A stretch of DNA of 16,390 nucleotides from Saprospiraceae bacterium (GTDB lineage Bacteria > Bacteroidota > Bacteroidia > Chitinophagales > Saprospiraceae), in contig SLKL01000008.1 in assembly GCA_007134625.1 (NCBI GenBank), positions 1-16,390 on the forward strand, given 5' to 3'. The position numbers and the translations under genes were made by a program. Shown here piece after piece: positions 5,231-13,795 of the stretch. The first letter of the stretch is position 1. Each line of letters begins with the position of its first letter. The notes below the pieces were generated by a model. It did no database searches and was not told the origin of the DNA. It worked only from the letters and a program-made list of their open reading frames with translations.

Positions 5231-6319
5231 ATGGCAGAAAAAATCGATACCGCAAAACTCGATCAGCTTTTGGATAAAATGCTTGAGAACAAAAGTATTT
5301 TCAGTGCGACTATGAAAATTGAGAATAGCGATGGAAGCTTTTCATGGAGTGGCGCCTGTGGAAATATGCAATCCCAAGATCGGTACTTTATCGCAAGTGT
5401 AACGAAATTGTACATCACTGCAGTGGTAAAGAAATTGATTGAAGAGGAAAAACTGGCATTGACTGATAAAATCTCTGAAATTTTACCGGAAAAATACTGG
5501 AAGGATTTGCACCTCCTCAATGGAAAGGATTATTCAGATCAAATCAGCATTCTTCATTTAATCAGCAACACTTCAGGTTTACCCGATTATTTTTTTCACA
5601 AACAAAAAAACGGGAGGACAGCAGCTGACGACCTTTTAGACGGAAATGATAGTGAATGGTCTATTGATAAAACAATAGACCTTGTAAAAAATATGAAGCC
5701 CAACTTTAAGCCGGGAGCAAAAAGCTTCTGGCCCTGGACTCAACATAAGGCTGCCTATTCAGATACCAATTATCAGCTACTTGGAAAAATCCTCGAACAA
5801 ATTACCGAAAAACCCATCAGTGAAATTTTCCGCGATTATATTTTTTCCGAACTGAATTTTCAAAACACCTACGTCTATACCGATCAGGATGACCATTCTC
5901 CGGTACCTTTTTATTACGGGACAAAGAAACTTTGGTTACCAAAATACATAAGTTCTGTCGGTCCTGAAGGTGGAATTGTATCTACTGCCGATGAAGTCAT
6001 GATTTTCATAAAAGAGTTCTTCCGCGGCAGGTTTTTTCCGACTGAAAAAATTGAAGAATTGAAAAAGTGGAATGTGATATTTCCGCCACCGGGATTATTC
6101 CTTTTTGGTATTGGATTAGAAAAGTTGTGGATACCCCGGATAGCATCCCCATTTAAGTATCCCGGCGAAATATTGGGGTTTTGGGGACAGACAGGTTCTT
6201 TCGCATTCTACAACCCAAAAACTGATTTATATTTTTGCGGTACTACCAATCAAATAAATGGTACAGGACACCGATTAGCTGCGGGTATGATCTTGAAGGT
6301 GATAAAGTCGGCAATGTGA
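5231..6319 (+). CDS. Serine hydrolase of the beta-lactamase/penicillin-binding family
   Basis: This 362-residue protein is of the class C beta-lactamase-like (PF00144) superfamily. The nucleophile motif SVTK is at 56-59 (ASVTKLY). A family-typical ISNTSGLPDYF lies at 111-121. The second motif is YSDTNYQLLG (Y176-S177-D178), with Asp where many members have Asn. A third motif, WGQTGSF, lies near 318-324 (Gln-Thr-Gly in place of Lys/His-Thr-Gly). There is no signal peptide, so unlike true beta-lactamases it probably works in the cytoplasm, as esterases and peptidases of this superfamily can. Substrate is unknown, and antibiotic hydrolysis should not be assumed. It follows the hypothetical gene by 57 bp and converges on the large signalling gene with a 27-bp gap that holds no clear terminator. 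Confidence 0.85.
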   Translation: MAEKIDTAKLDQLLDKMLENKSIFSATMKIENSDGSFSWSGACGNMQSQDRYFIASVTKLYITAVVKKLIEEEKLALTDKISEILPEKYWKDLHLLNGKDYSDQISILHLISNTSGLPDYFFHKQKNGRTAADDLLDGNDSEWSIDKTIDLVKNMKPNFKPGAKSFWPWTQHKAAYSDTNYQLLGKILEQITEKPISEIFRDYIFSELNFQNTYVYTDQDDHSPVPFYYGTKKLWLPKYISSVGPEGGIVSTADEVMIFIKEFFRGRFFPTEKIEELKKWNVIFPPPGLFLFGIGLEKLWIPRIASPFKYPGEILGFWGQTGSFAFYNPKTDLYFCGTTNQINGTGHRLAAGMILKVIKSAM

Positions 6320-6346
6320 TATTTTTTGATAATCTTGATCGCTCAT

Positions 6347-9300
6347 CTATTCCACAAAATACATCTTGAGCTTCCCTTTGTTTTTTGCCTCTATTTCACC
6401 CCTGTACTCACAATCAAAATGATCCTTAATTAACTGATAGGTTGCTTCCGAAACATTGACTTTCCCGGCCTCACTGTATTGCTCCATACGAGCAGCAGTG
6501 TTTACTGCATCTCCCCAGATATCAAAGGCAAATTTTTTCCTCCCAACTATTCCTGCGACTACAGGACCTGTGTGGATACCAATACGAATTTCAAAAAAAT
6601 CCTTGCCTTCTTTTTGCCTTTTTTCTCGCTCAGTCTTAATAAAGTCCCTTATTTCAATGGCTGCTTTAAGCGCATTTACAGGATTGGTATTCTCATTATT
6701 CGGGATACCATCTACACACATATATGCATCGCCTATAGTTTTTATTTTTTCCAGATTGTACTTTGATATTATCTCATCAAATTTTTTGAAACATCCATCA
6801 ATCTCTTCTACTAAGTCCTCGGGGCTAAGTTTCTCACTCCTCTTGGTAAACTCTTTAAAGTCAGTAAACATAACACTCACATTCTCGTATTTGCGAGCTT
6901 TTGAAGTTCCGGTTTGCTTCAACTCTTCGGCAACCTGTTCGGGTAAAATATTCAATAACAAATCATCAGATTTTTTCTTTTCTACCTGAAGTTCATTCGT
7001 TCTGGATTGAACTCTCTTTTCCAATTCATCGTAAAAAAGTGCATTCTCAATGGATATGGCAATCTGCCCTGCTAACAATTTTAGTAAAGCCAATCGGTCT
7101 CCGGTAAATGCCTCCGGAATCAGATTGTTGGAGAGGTAAACAATACCCTGTAATTTTCCTTGGTTGATGAATGGCACACAAAGTACAGACAGCGGTTTAG
7201 CTGATTGAATGAAGGGATCATTTTTGAATAAGGTGCTTTCCGAAGCATTATCCAGAATAACCGTCTCTTTTGTCTTTTTTACATAATCTACCACTGACCA
7301 GGCCAATTCATCATCTGAGGATGTTGATTTTCCATTACCGTTTTTATTTTCCCTTGTTTTACCCGGTAAAATTCGCGCCCTTATTTTAAAGCCGTTTTTT
7401 GATGGTAAAAGCAGGTGTCCTGACTGAGCCCCGGCATTTTGAACCAATAACTTCAAAAGTTTATTCAGTAGGTTTTCTAAAACTATTTCACCTGTTATGC
7501 TTTGCGATGCTTTAATGATGGTTTCTATGTCAATATTGCTGCCTCCCGGGTCTGAGGTAGAGGAACTATGTCTGCCCGAAATGAGTTGAGTCGACAAACT
7601 ATCCTGATTGATAAAAGACATACTAAGTTCATCAAAACCCAGGTTTCTCTCTTGCTTTTTCATGGACTCTACTTTAGCAATAGCGCCCCATTTTTGATAG
7701 GCATTTTTCGCTTTTAACCAGAAAGTGAATGCAAGATCCTTTTTCTCCAGGTCAATAAACATGGATGCAGCACATTCCAAAGCTATGGCACTGTCATTTA
7801 AAAACTGATATTCACTTGCTCCATCTGCAGCTTTTTCATAAAAATCCATTGCCTCAAAATATCTCCCGTTTATCCGATGATTTTCAGCTACTGCCAGATG
7901 ATACTTATGTCGGTAGTTTTCCTCAGCGAATTGGGCAATTTTTTTCAGTCTGCCAATTTTTTTTTTAAGTTTACTCCCGGCAGATGGGTACTTTTTCGGA
8001 TCGAGTTTTGCAAAGGTTAATGCAGCAAAAAAGTAATATTGCGATGCATATTCCATCCCCACAACAGAGTCAATCAATGGCCTTGCCAGTTCCAGTTGTT
8101 CGTGGGCTTTTTCATAATCATTAAAAAAGTAAAAACACATACCTTTGGAAAGATAGCGTTCATAAACTGCGGTAGTAAAATTGATTTCCTGAAAACTTTG
8201 AAGCAATTGATCGTTTTCGGGATCTACATGGAGTAAGTTTTCTTCTTCGGACACTGATCCTCTCAATGTACTTACCAGCGGCGTCCAAAGGGCAATCAAA
8301 TGGGTAATTTGCAACATGCCCAGGTTCTCAGCCTGAATTTTCATAGAAACAAAATGCTGTTCAGTTTCCTCAAGCGGATAGCCCGCAAAAAGAGCATAAC
8401 TGCAATAGTGAAATACGTTCCATCCGCCGTATTCGAGATCACCAATTTCCAAAGCTCTTTTATATCCTTCAAGAAAATACTGTTTGGTTTCCCTGATAGG
8501 GTATCTCCATTGGTGTATAAAAGCGTAGTAAACAAAAGGAGTCTTTGCTCTTAACTCCGGAGCGTCGAAATATTCCATCAGATCCAAAGCCAGTTTTCCA
8601 TACTCTGTGCCAAGTTTTATGTCTCCCAACACTCCGCAATGGATAAAACCATAGCATGCATACCCATAACTGGAGTATTTTGATATCCCTTTTCTGTAAC
8701 TCAATTTCACCATATTAAAAACGACCAGTGGGAACATATTTGGCATAGCCAAAAAAGCGGATGATGAAGTGCTGATCAATATTCGCATCGCAGCTAAAGC
8801 CAAAGGATCTGTCATTTTTTTATACTCGAGCAAGGTACTTGGCTTTTTCCGTCCGGTTAATAGCTTTGTCCCAATCATGCTGCTCATGATTTGCAATTGC
8901 CCCGGGTTTTTGGGAAGTTTAATACCTATCAATGCTAGCACCCTTCGGGCTTCTTCAATGGCCTCCAGTAGCTTTGATTGCGCGGCATAGCCCTGAACCT
9001 TTATTTCATAGGATGGGATCTTATCAATTAGTTCTTTCCCATTTTTATCGATTACTTCAATAAGGTCATCCATTTTATCATACTCCTTATTCAAATAAGC
9101 CACTTCAATGGCTGATGAAATAATCCCAAGAGAAAGATCGTAATCAATGGACCACGATTCTTGGGGTAACATTTCAATAGCAATATCAAGGTATTCTCTC
9201 GCGGTAGAATAAGCATTACTGTTTTTAGCTTTTTGCGCAGCTTCGTAGTTTAGTTTAGCTAACTCCAGACGATCAGCTTCCTCAATAAAAAAACTTTGGG

Positions 9301-11470
9301 CTTGATTTAAGTGATTCACAAGGTCGAATAACTCATATCTTTCATTTTTCCTGTATTCTGCCAACAGGGTCGTACCTATTTTATAATGCAAATCCAGCAA
9401 CTCATCCTCCCCCAAAAAGGAATAAGAAGCTTGTTGTATTCTATCGTGTAAAAACTCGTAAATTTCAACCTCTTCGTTAGAATAACTATCCTGTGTTATT
9501 AAACCTGCATCTACAGATTTTCTTAGCTCCTCAAATAAATAGCTTTTTTCCTGACCAACAATAAGCATTAAGGTATCCAGACTAAATTGAGCTCCCAGCG
9601 CCGAGGCTATTTTCAAAGCTTCTATGGCTGCGGGTTCTAATTTTTCAATTTTTCTGGCCATTAAATCAATAATGTTGTCGGTATATCCTCTGGAAGTTAT
9701 TTTTTGGATATCCCAATCCCATTCGCCCGTATGGGTATTGAAATTCACCAAACCGTCGAGGTGCAAAGAGGTCAAAAACTGGTTGACAAAAAATGGGTTT
9801 CCACCTGTCTTCTTGTAAACAATTTCTGCCAATTCAGCTGCCTTTTCTAAATTGCAATTAAAGGTATCAATGACCATTTGTTGGACATCCTCCTTTCGGA
9901 TGGGCAACAATTTTAAGTCGATGATTTTAACATCGTATTTTTTTACCTGCTCCAGCATGATGATCAAAGGGTGTGCCTCACTGACTTCATTATCTCTGTA
10001 AGCTCCTATTAAAAAAAGCTTTTTGGACTCCTCATTTCGGGCGAGCTTTAACAGGTCATGAATGATATTTATGGTCTCATTATCAGCCCATTGCAAGTCA
10101 TCAAGAAAAACTACCAAAGGATTGCCTGTGCTTGTCAGAGCACGAATAAAATTCCTGAAAAGCAGAGTAAATCTGGTCTTTGCAGCATCACCAACCAACT
10201 CTGTAACAGGTGGTTGCTTTCCGATAATCAACTCTAACTCAGGAATTACATCTATCATCAATTGCCCATTGGGACCAAAAGCTTCTAAAAATATATCTTT
10301 CCACTCTGCAATGCGCTCATCACCCTCAACCAAAAACTGCTGAATCAGCTTGCGATAAGCTTCAATCATCCCATAATAGGGCTTATTGGTTTGATATTGA
10401 TCGTATTTTCCCCTGATGAAATAGGCTTTCTTACCGGTTACCGGTTTATGGATTTCTTTTACTAAGGCAGACTTTCCTACTCCGGAATAACCACTTACCA
10501 TGACCACTTCCCTACTACCCTCACAAACCTTTTCAAAGGCTTCCAAAAGAGAACCTATTTCCTGCTCCCTTCCATACAATTTCCCGGGTATATTAAAATG
10601 AGATGAGGAGTCGTCCTCCCCCAATTCGAATGAATCGGTTGTACCACTATTGTATGCAGCTTCTGCTTTATTCAGGTCCTTAAAAAGCCCTCTTGCACTT
10701 TGGTATCTTTTTTCCGCATTTTTTGCCATCAACTTATTGACGATATTATTTAGATACTCGGGCACCTCAGGGTTGATTTTCATTAAATCTGGAGGATTTA
10801 AAGCCAGATGGGCATGGACAAGATCCAGTTTATCTTTTTCTAAAAAAGGTCTTTGCCCGGCCAGCATTTCATAAAATGTCACTCCAAGAGAGTAAAAATC
10901 AGAGCGAAAATCTATCTCGCGATTCATACGTCCGGTTTGTTCCGGAGAAAGGTATTCCAAAGTGCCCTCAAGAGCATTTACGGCAAATTCTCTCTGAACC
11001 TCCTTTTTCAAGGTAGAAGCAATTCCAAAATCCCCTATTTTCAATTGTTGTGTATCCGGATTATAAAGTATATTCTGAGGATTCAAATCCTTGTGGATAA
11101 CTTTTGCCTGATGAATTTCCATCAAAGCCTTTGTAATCAACTTAGCAAGGGACAAAAACTCCTGTATTGTCAACCGTTTTTTTTCGGATAAATAAGTAGC
11201 GAGTGATTTAGCGCCAAAGTCTTCCAATACGATAAAAGGATTATTTTCGTCAGAGCCGTTATGCAAATACCTTATTACCTGCTCCCCCGACAATTGTTGA
11301 CCTATATTGAATTCATGGTTTAGCTTATTTTTTAAGGACAAACTAATGCGATCTTCTTTGACAGCCTTGATGATTACCGGTCCTTCTCCATTAGTCGAAA
11401 GTGCATTGAAAACAGAAAAATAATCACTTTCGGCAATTTTTCTTTTCAGTTGGTAGTCGTTAAATTTCAT
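6347..11470 (-). CDS. Giant signalling protein: Ser/Thr kinase, AAA ATPase, GAF and adenylyl cyclase
   Basis: This is a 1707-residue multidomain protein. A kinase domain occupies about 1-265: K35 in VIIK, E53, catalytic loop HKDLNPQN with D128 and N133, DFG at 147-149, and SPEQTGRMNREIDFRSDFYSLGV for the activation and F-helix region. The glycine-rich loop is degenerate (IAESDYFSVF). An AAA_16-type ATPase follows, with Walker A GYSGVGKS at 327-334 and Walker B VVFLDD near 453-458. A long helical TPR-like region spans roughly 700-1260. A GAF domain begins at KASQSITGEIVLENLL (about 1320). A signalling helix, KKKSDDLLLNILPEQVAEEL, precedes a class III cyclase (1525-1707). All six catalytic positions are present: metal D1537 and D1581, K1577 and D1650 for adenine selection, N1657 and R1661. 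I therefore predict ATP as substrate and cAMP as product. It lies 20 bp downstream of a flavoenzyme gene and is probably co-transcribed with it. Cytoplasmic. Confidence 0.9.
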   Translation of the reverse strand: MKFNDYQLKRKIAESDYFSVFNALSTNGEGPVIIKAVKEDRISLSLKNKLNHEFNIGQQLSGEQVIRYLHNGSDENNPFIVLEDFGAKSLATYLSEKKRLTIQEFLSLAKLITKALMEIHQAKVIHKDLNPQNILYNPDTQQLKIGDFGIASTLKKEVQREFAVNALEGTLEYLSPEQTGRMNREIDFRSDFYSLGVTFYEMLAGQRPFLEKDKLDLVHAHLALNPPDLMKINPEVPEYLNNIVNKLMAKNAEKRYQSARGLFKDLNKAEAAYNSGTTDSFELGEDDSSSHFNIPGKLYGREQEIGSLLEAFEKVCEGSREVVMVSGYSGVGKSALVKEIHKPVTGKKAYFIRGKYDQYQTNKPYYGMIEAYRKLIQQFLVEGDERIAEWKDIFLEAFGPNGQLMIDVIPELELIIGKQPPVTELVGDAAKTRFTLLFRNFIRALTSTGNPLVVFLDDLQWADNETINIIHDLLKLARNEESKKLFLIGAYRDNEVSEAHPLIIMLEQVKKYDVKIIDLKLLPIRKEDVQQMVIDTFNCNLEKAAELAEIVYKKTGGNPFFVNQFLTSLHLDGLVNFNTHTGEWDWDIQKITSRGYTDNIIDLMARKIEKLEPAAIEALKIASALGAQFSLDTLMLIVGQEKSYLFEELRKSVDAGLITQDSYSNEEVEIYEFLHDRIQQASYSFLGEDELLDLHYKIGTTLLAEYRKNERYELFDLVNHLNQAQSFFIEEADRLELAKLNYEAAQKAKNSNAYSTAREYLDIAIEMLPQESWSIDYDLSLGIISSAIEVAYLNKEYDKMDDLIEVIDKNGKELIDKIPSYEIKVQGYAAQSKLLEAIEEARRVLALIGIKLPKNPGQLQIMSSMIGTKLLTGRKKPSTLLEYKKMTDPLALAAMRILISTSSSAFLAMPNMFPLVVFNMVKLSYRKGISKYSSYGYACYGFIHCGVLGDIKLGTEYGKLALDLMEYFDAPELRAKTPFVYYAFIHQWRYPIRETKQYFLEGYKRALEIGDLEYGGWNVFHYCSYALFAGYPLEETEQHFVSMKIQAENLGMLQITHLIALWTPLVSTLRGSVSEEENLLHVDPENDQLLQSFQEINFTTAVYERYLSKGMCFYFFNDYEKAHEQLELARPLIDSVVGMEYASQYYFFAALTFAKLDPKKYPSAGSKLKKKIGRLKKIAQFAEENYRHKYHLAVAENHRINGRYFEAMDFYEKAADGASEYQFLNDSAIALECAASMFIDLEKKDLAFTFWLKAKNAYQKWGAIAKVESMKKQERNLGFDELSMSFINQDSLSTQLISGRHSSSTSDPGGSNIDIETIIKASQSITGEIVLENLLNKLLKLLVQNAGAQSGHLLLPSKNGFKIRARILPGKTRENKNGNGKSTSSDDELAWSVVDYVKKTKETVILDNASESTLFKNDPFIQSAKPLSVLCVPFINQGKLQGIVYLSNNLIPEAFTGDRLALLKLLAGQIAISIENALFYDELEKRVQSRTNELQVEKKKSDDLLLNILPEQVAEELKQTGTSKARKYENVSVMFTDFKEFTKRSEKLSPEDLVEEIDGCFKKFDEIISKYNLEKIKTIGDAYMCVDGIPNNENTNPVNALKAAIEIRDFIKTEREKRQKEGKDFFEIRIGIHTGPVVAGIVGRKKFAFDIWGDAVNTAARMEQYSEAGKVNVSEATYQLIKDHFDCEYRGEIEAKNKGKLKMYFVE

Positions 11471-11490
11471 AGCTTTTTTTCAAAAAATCT

Positions 11491-12843
11491 TTAAAAATAT
11501 TCATTTACCAAGTTATCAGAATAATTCAAAATAGGTTCTATCAACTCAAATGCCATCAAGCCACCGGTAAAATAGGTATTATTTTTTCCTTGCAACTCTT
11601 CAAGATGGTCATAAAATCCTTCCTTTATGGTCAGTGCCTCAACATGTGGAAAATAGGTCCAGCGATCATGCGTAAAACATTCTCCTTCGTATTGACTTCC
11701 CAACTGACTATATAAGTCCTTAATATAATCAATAACTTTTTCTCTGTCGGGCTGATTGTGCTCGTCAGTTCGCGAATAAAAAGAAACAAGGGGGTTGTCG
11801 TCAAATTGCTGAGTAATGATATAGGGTTTCCCAAGTTCCGGAACAGGCAAAAGATTCACCAGTCGCCGCGGTAGTTTCAGGTCACGCAGAATAAACGTAG
11901 TTAAACAAAATGGGTGGGTAACTACTTTACTGAATAACCTTTTCTCCTCATTGGTTAATTCACAATGGCCTGTGTTGGAATCAGTAAAAAGATTCTCTAA
12001 GATGGGTAAAGTGAGTGGCACTGCCAACACTAAATAATCAAAAGTCATTTGTTTTTCAACCTTGATCAATTGATTCATATCGTGCTCCAAAGTAGTAAAA
12101 TGTACCTGTATTTCGTCCCCTCTTTTAATGCTGTGAATATCCGCATTTTTTATCACTGTAAGGTTCCAGCTCACTTTCTCCCAAAATCGCTGGAAACCAT
12201 AAATGAACCGCTTGGGCCAGGGAATAGGAAGACCTGCTCCAAACATAAGCAGTGTCAGAAAAGTATAGTTACTCATGTAGGTCAGAGCGTAGGGTGCAGG
12301 AATTTCATGTAATTTACCATAGCCCATAAGTGTTATCGGGATATGGAACAATTCCTTCAGCCCAAGTAAGTTTTTATCTCTTAACCAGTCTTCAAATGAA
12401 CAGGCCAAATCCGGATGTTGACTGACACCTTTATATCCCGCTTTGGGCAGTTTTTTACTCACTTTTCTTCTCTCGAAAAAATACCGGATCGCTTGCCATG
12501 AGAACTTAAAAAAGGAGACATCCCTTGTCACTGCCTTCAATATTGATGAATATTTGCCGGTCTCGGGATTATAGCAATATGCCTTAGTTTCGACATACAG
12601 TTTAGCACCTACTTCTTTAGCAATTTTAAGTGTTTTTTTGTAAGCAGGAGTCAAATAATTAGCACCCAAATCAAAAGAGCGGTTTTCGAATGTAATGGAA
12701 TTGCACAAACCACCAACCTCAGGTAGTTTCTCAAGTACAGTAACCTGAGTATATCCCTTCTTCTTTAGGTAATATGCAGTAGAGAGACCACCCGGACCAC
12801 CACCCACAATACCTATTCTACTATTTTTATTTTTATTTGACAT
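11491..12843 (-). CDS. FAD-dependent oxidoreductase, polyunsaturated fatty acid isomerase-like
   Basis: This 450-residue flavoprotein has an N-terminal Rossmann dinucleotide fold (GIVGGGPGGLSTAYYL, GxGxxG at 14-19; E38 at the end of strand 2) followed by VGGLCNSI, as in the amine-oxidase/NAD(P)-binding_8 group. Several later blocks resemble, from memory, the Cutibacterium acnes fatty acid double-bond isomerase PAI: ITLMGYGKLHEIPAPYAL, DRWTYFPHV, LEELQGKNNTYFTGGLMAF, and a C-terminal NYSDNLVNEYF. PAI moves double bonds in free linoleic acid using FAD. A related reaction on a polyunsaturated lipid is plausible but unproven; a dehydrogenase is an alternative. The gene probably forms an operon with the kinase/cyclase gene (20-bp gap, no promoter seen). 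It is transcribed divergently from a patatin-like lipase gene across 73 bp, a partner that could supply free fatty acids. Confidence 0.75.
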   Translation of the reverse strand: MSNKNKNSRIGIVGGGPGGLSTAYYLKKKGYTQVTVLEKLPEVGGLCNSITFENRSFDLGANYLTPAYKKTLKIAKEVGAKLYVETKAYCYNPETGKYSSILKAVTRDVSFFKFSWQAIRYFFERRKVSKKLPKAGYKGVSQHPDLACSFEDWLRDKNLLGLKELFHIPITLMGYGKLHEIPAPYALTYMSNYTFLTLLMFGAGLPIPWPKRFIYGFQRFWEKVSWNLTVIKNADIHSIKRGDEIQVHFTTLEHDMNQLIKVEKQMTFDYLVLAVPLTLPILENLFTDSNTGHCELTNEEKRLFSKVVTHPFCLTTFILRDLKLPRRLVNLLPVPELGKPYIITQQFDDNPLVSFYSRTDEHNQPDREKVIDYIKDLYSQLGSQYEGECFTHDRWTYFPHVEALTIKEGFYDHLEELQGKNNTYFTGGLMAFELIEPILNYSDNLVNEYF

Positions 12844-12901
12844 ACTATTACTTTTGGGGCATATTCCAGATTATTTATATATTCGCTCTAAGGTAAATAA
12901 A

Positions 12902-12909
12902 TATTTTTG
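12902..12909 (+). promoter_or_regulatory. Putative -7 promoter element (TATTTTTG) of the patatin gene
   Basis: TATTTTTG matches TAnnTTTG exactly and ends only 7 bp before the GTG start at 12917. Transcription about 7 bp further on would begin at or next to the start codon, so the mRNA would be leaderless or nearly so. The in-frame TGA at 12908-12910 rules out an earlier start. Confidence 0.5.
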
Positions 12910-12916
12910 ATCTAAA

Positions 12917-13795
12917 GTGAAAAAACAAGTAAAATATCCCTTTAAAAATCTGGTGTTTGAGGGTGGAGGCGTTTTGGGTGTCGCTTATCAGGGTTTTTAT
13001 GAAGTACTGGAAAAATACGGCATCACTAAAAACATATCAAAGGTTTGCGGCACCTCAGCGGGGTCGATATCATCATCTATGATAGCACTTGGGTACACTG
13101 CTGATGAATGCAAGCAAGTACTTCTCGATTTACCGTTTAATACTTTCAGTGATGGTGGTTGGCTGGGACCTTATCGGCTATTGACAAAGTATGGTTGGTA
13201 CAAAGGCGATAAGATGAAAGATTTCTTTTGTGAGATTATTAAAAATAAAACCGGCGATCCTAATATTTCTTTTAAAGAAGCTCATGCTGAAGGCTTCCTG
13301 GAACTGAGACTGATCGCAACCAATGCAACCCAAAACAAGTCTGTTGTTTTTTCGCATACTAACACCCCCAATTTATCCATAGCTGAGGGGATGAGAGCCT
13401 CTTCTTCTATTCCCTATTTTTTTGCTGCTCAAAAAATTAATTCAGATATTTTTGTAGATGGTGGGCTGCTCAGAAATTACGCTATTGAGGAGTTTGATGA
13501 AAATGATGCATCTATCACTACTTTAGGTGCCTATCTTTTAGATCCCAAAAAACCACCTGTTCCAATTAAAGGTTTCTTTTCATTTTCAGCTCATTTTATG
13601 GCATCTGTAAAAAAACAGCAATACGTGCAGCTGGTCCACAATAAAAAGAATTTTGATCGAACAGTTTTTATTGATGACCTGGGAATAAGTTCTATTGACA
13701 TGAAAATCACAAAAGACCAAAAATTAGCTCTGATGGAGCAGGGAAAAATTGCAACTGAAAAATTTCTTCAGCAATGGAGTGTTACTCAGCATTAA
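12917..13795 (+). CDS. Patatin-like phospholipase / lipid acyl hydrolase
   Basis: This 292-residue protein is of the patatin family. The oxyanion-hole loop FEGGGVLGVAYQG has its glycines at 16-18 and 21. The nucleophile elbow is GTSAG (45-49, Ser47), and the catalytic Asp is D181 in FVDGG. ASSSIPYFF (161-169) precedes the Asp, as in the family. With no signal peptide it is probably cytoplasmic or a peripheral membrane enzyme that hydrolyses acyl esters of phospholipids or other lipids. The GTG start is forced: an in-frame TGA lies 6 bp upstream and the GGG motif begins only 15 residues in. Its 3' end overlaps the convergent carotenoid oxygenase gene by 14 bp. It is divergent from the fatty-acid-isomerase-like gene, so a functional link through released fatty acids is plausible. 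Confidence 0.9.
   Translation: MKKQVKYPFKNLVFEGGGVLGVAYQGFYEVLEKYGITKNISKVCGTSAGSISSSMIALGYTADECKQVLLDLPFNTFSDGGWLGPYRLLTKYGWYKGDKMKDFFCEIIKNKTGDPNISFKEAHAEGFLELRLIATNATQNKSVVFSHTNTPNLSIAEGMRASSSIPYFFAAQKINSDIFVDGGLLRNYAIEEFDENDASITTLGAYLLDPKKPPVPIKGFFSFSAHFMASVKKQQYVQLVHNKKNFDRTVFIDDLGISSIDMKITKDQKLALMEQGKIATEKFLQQWSVTQH

Noticed and set aside
5231..6319. Beta-lactam resistance gene
   Set aside because: No signal peptide, and the motifs (YSD, QTG) fit the broad serine esterase/peptidase group more than a periplasmic beta-lactamase.
6456..6989. 177-codon plus-strand open frame inside the cyclase gene
   Set aside because: It is antisense to the catalytic cyclase domain, which has all its key residues. 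The frame is a shadow of that coding sequence.
10062..11191. Several plus-strand open frames opposite the kinase/AAA region
   Set aside because: They mirror the strongly supported minus-strand domains (HKDLNPQN, DFG, Walker A/B) and show no protein features of their own.
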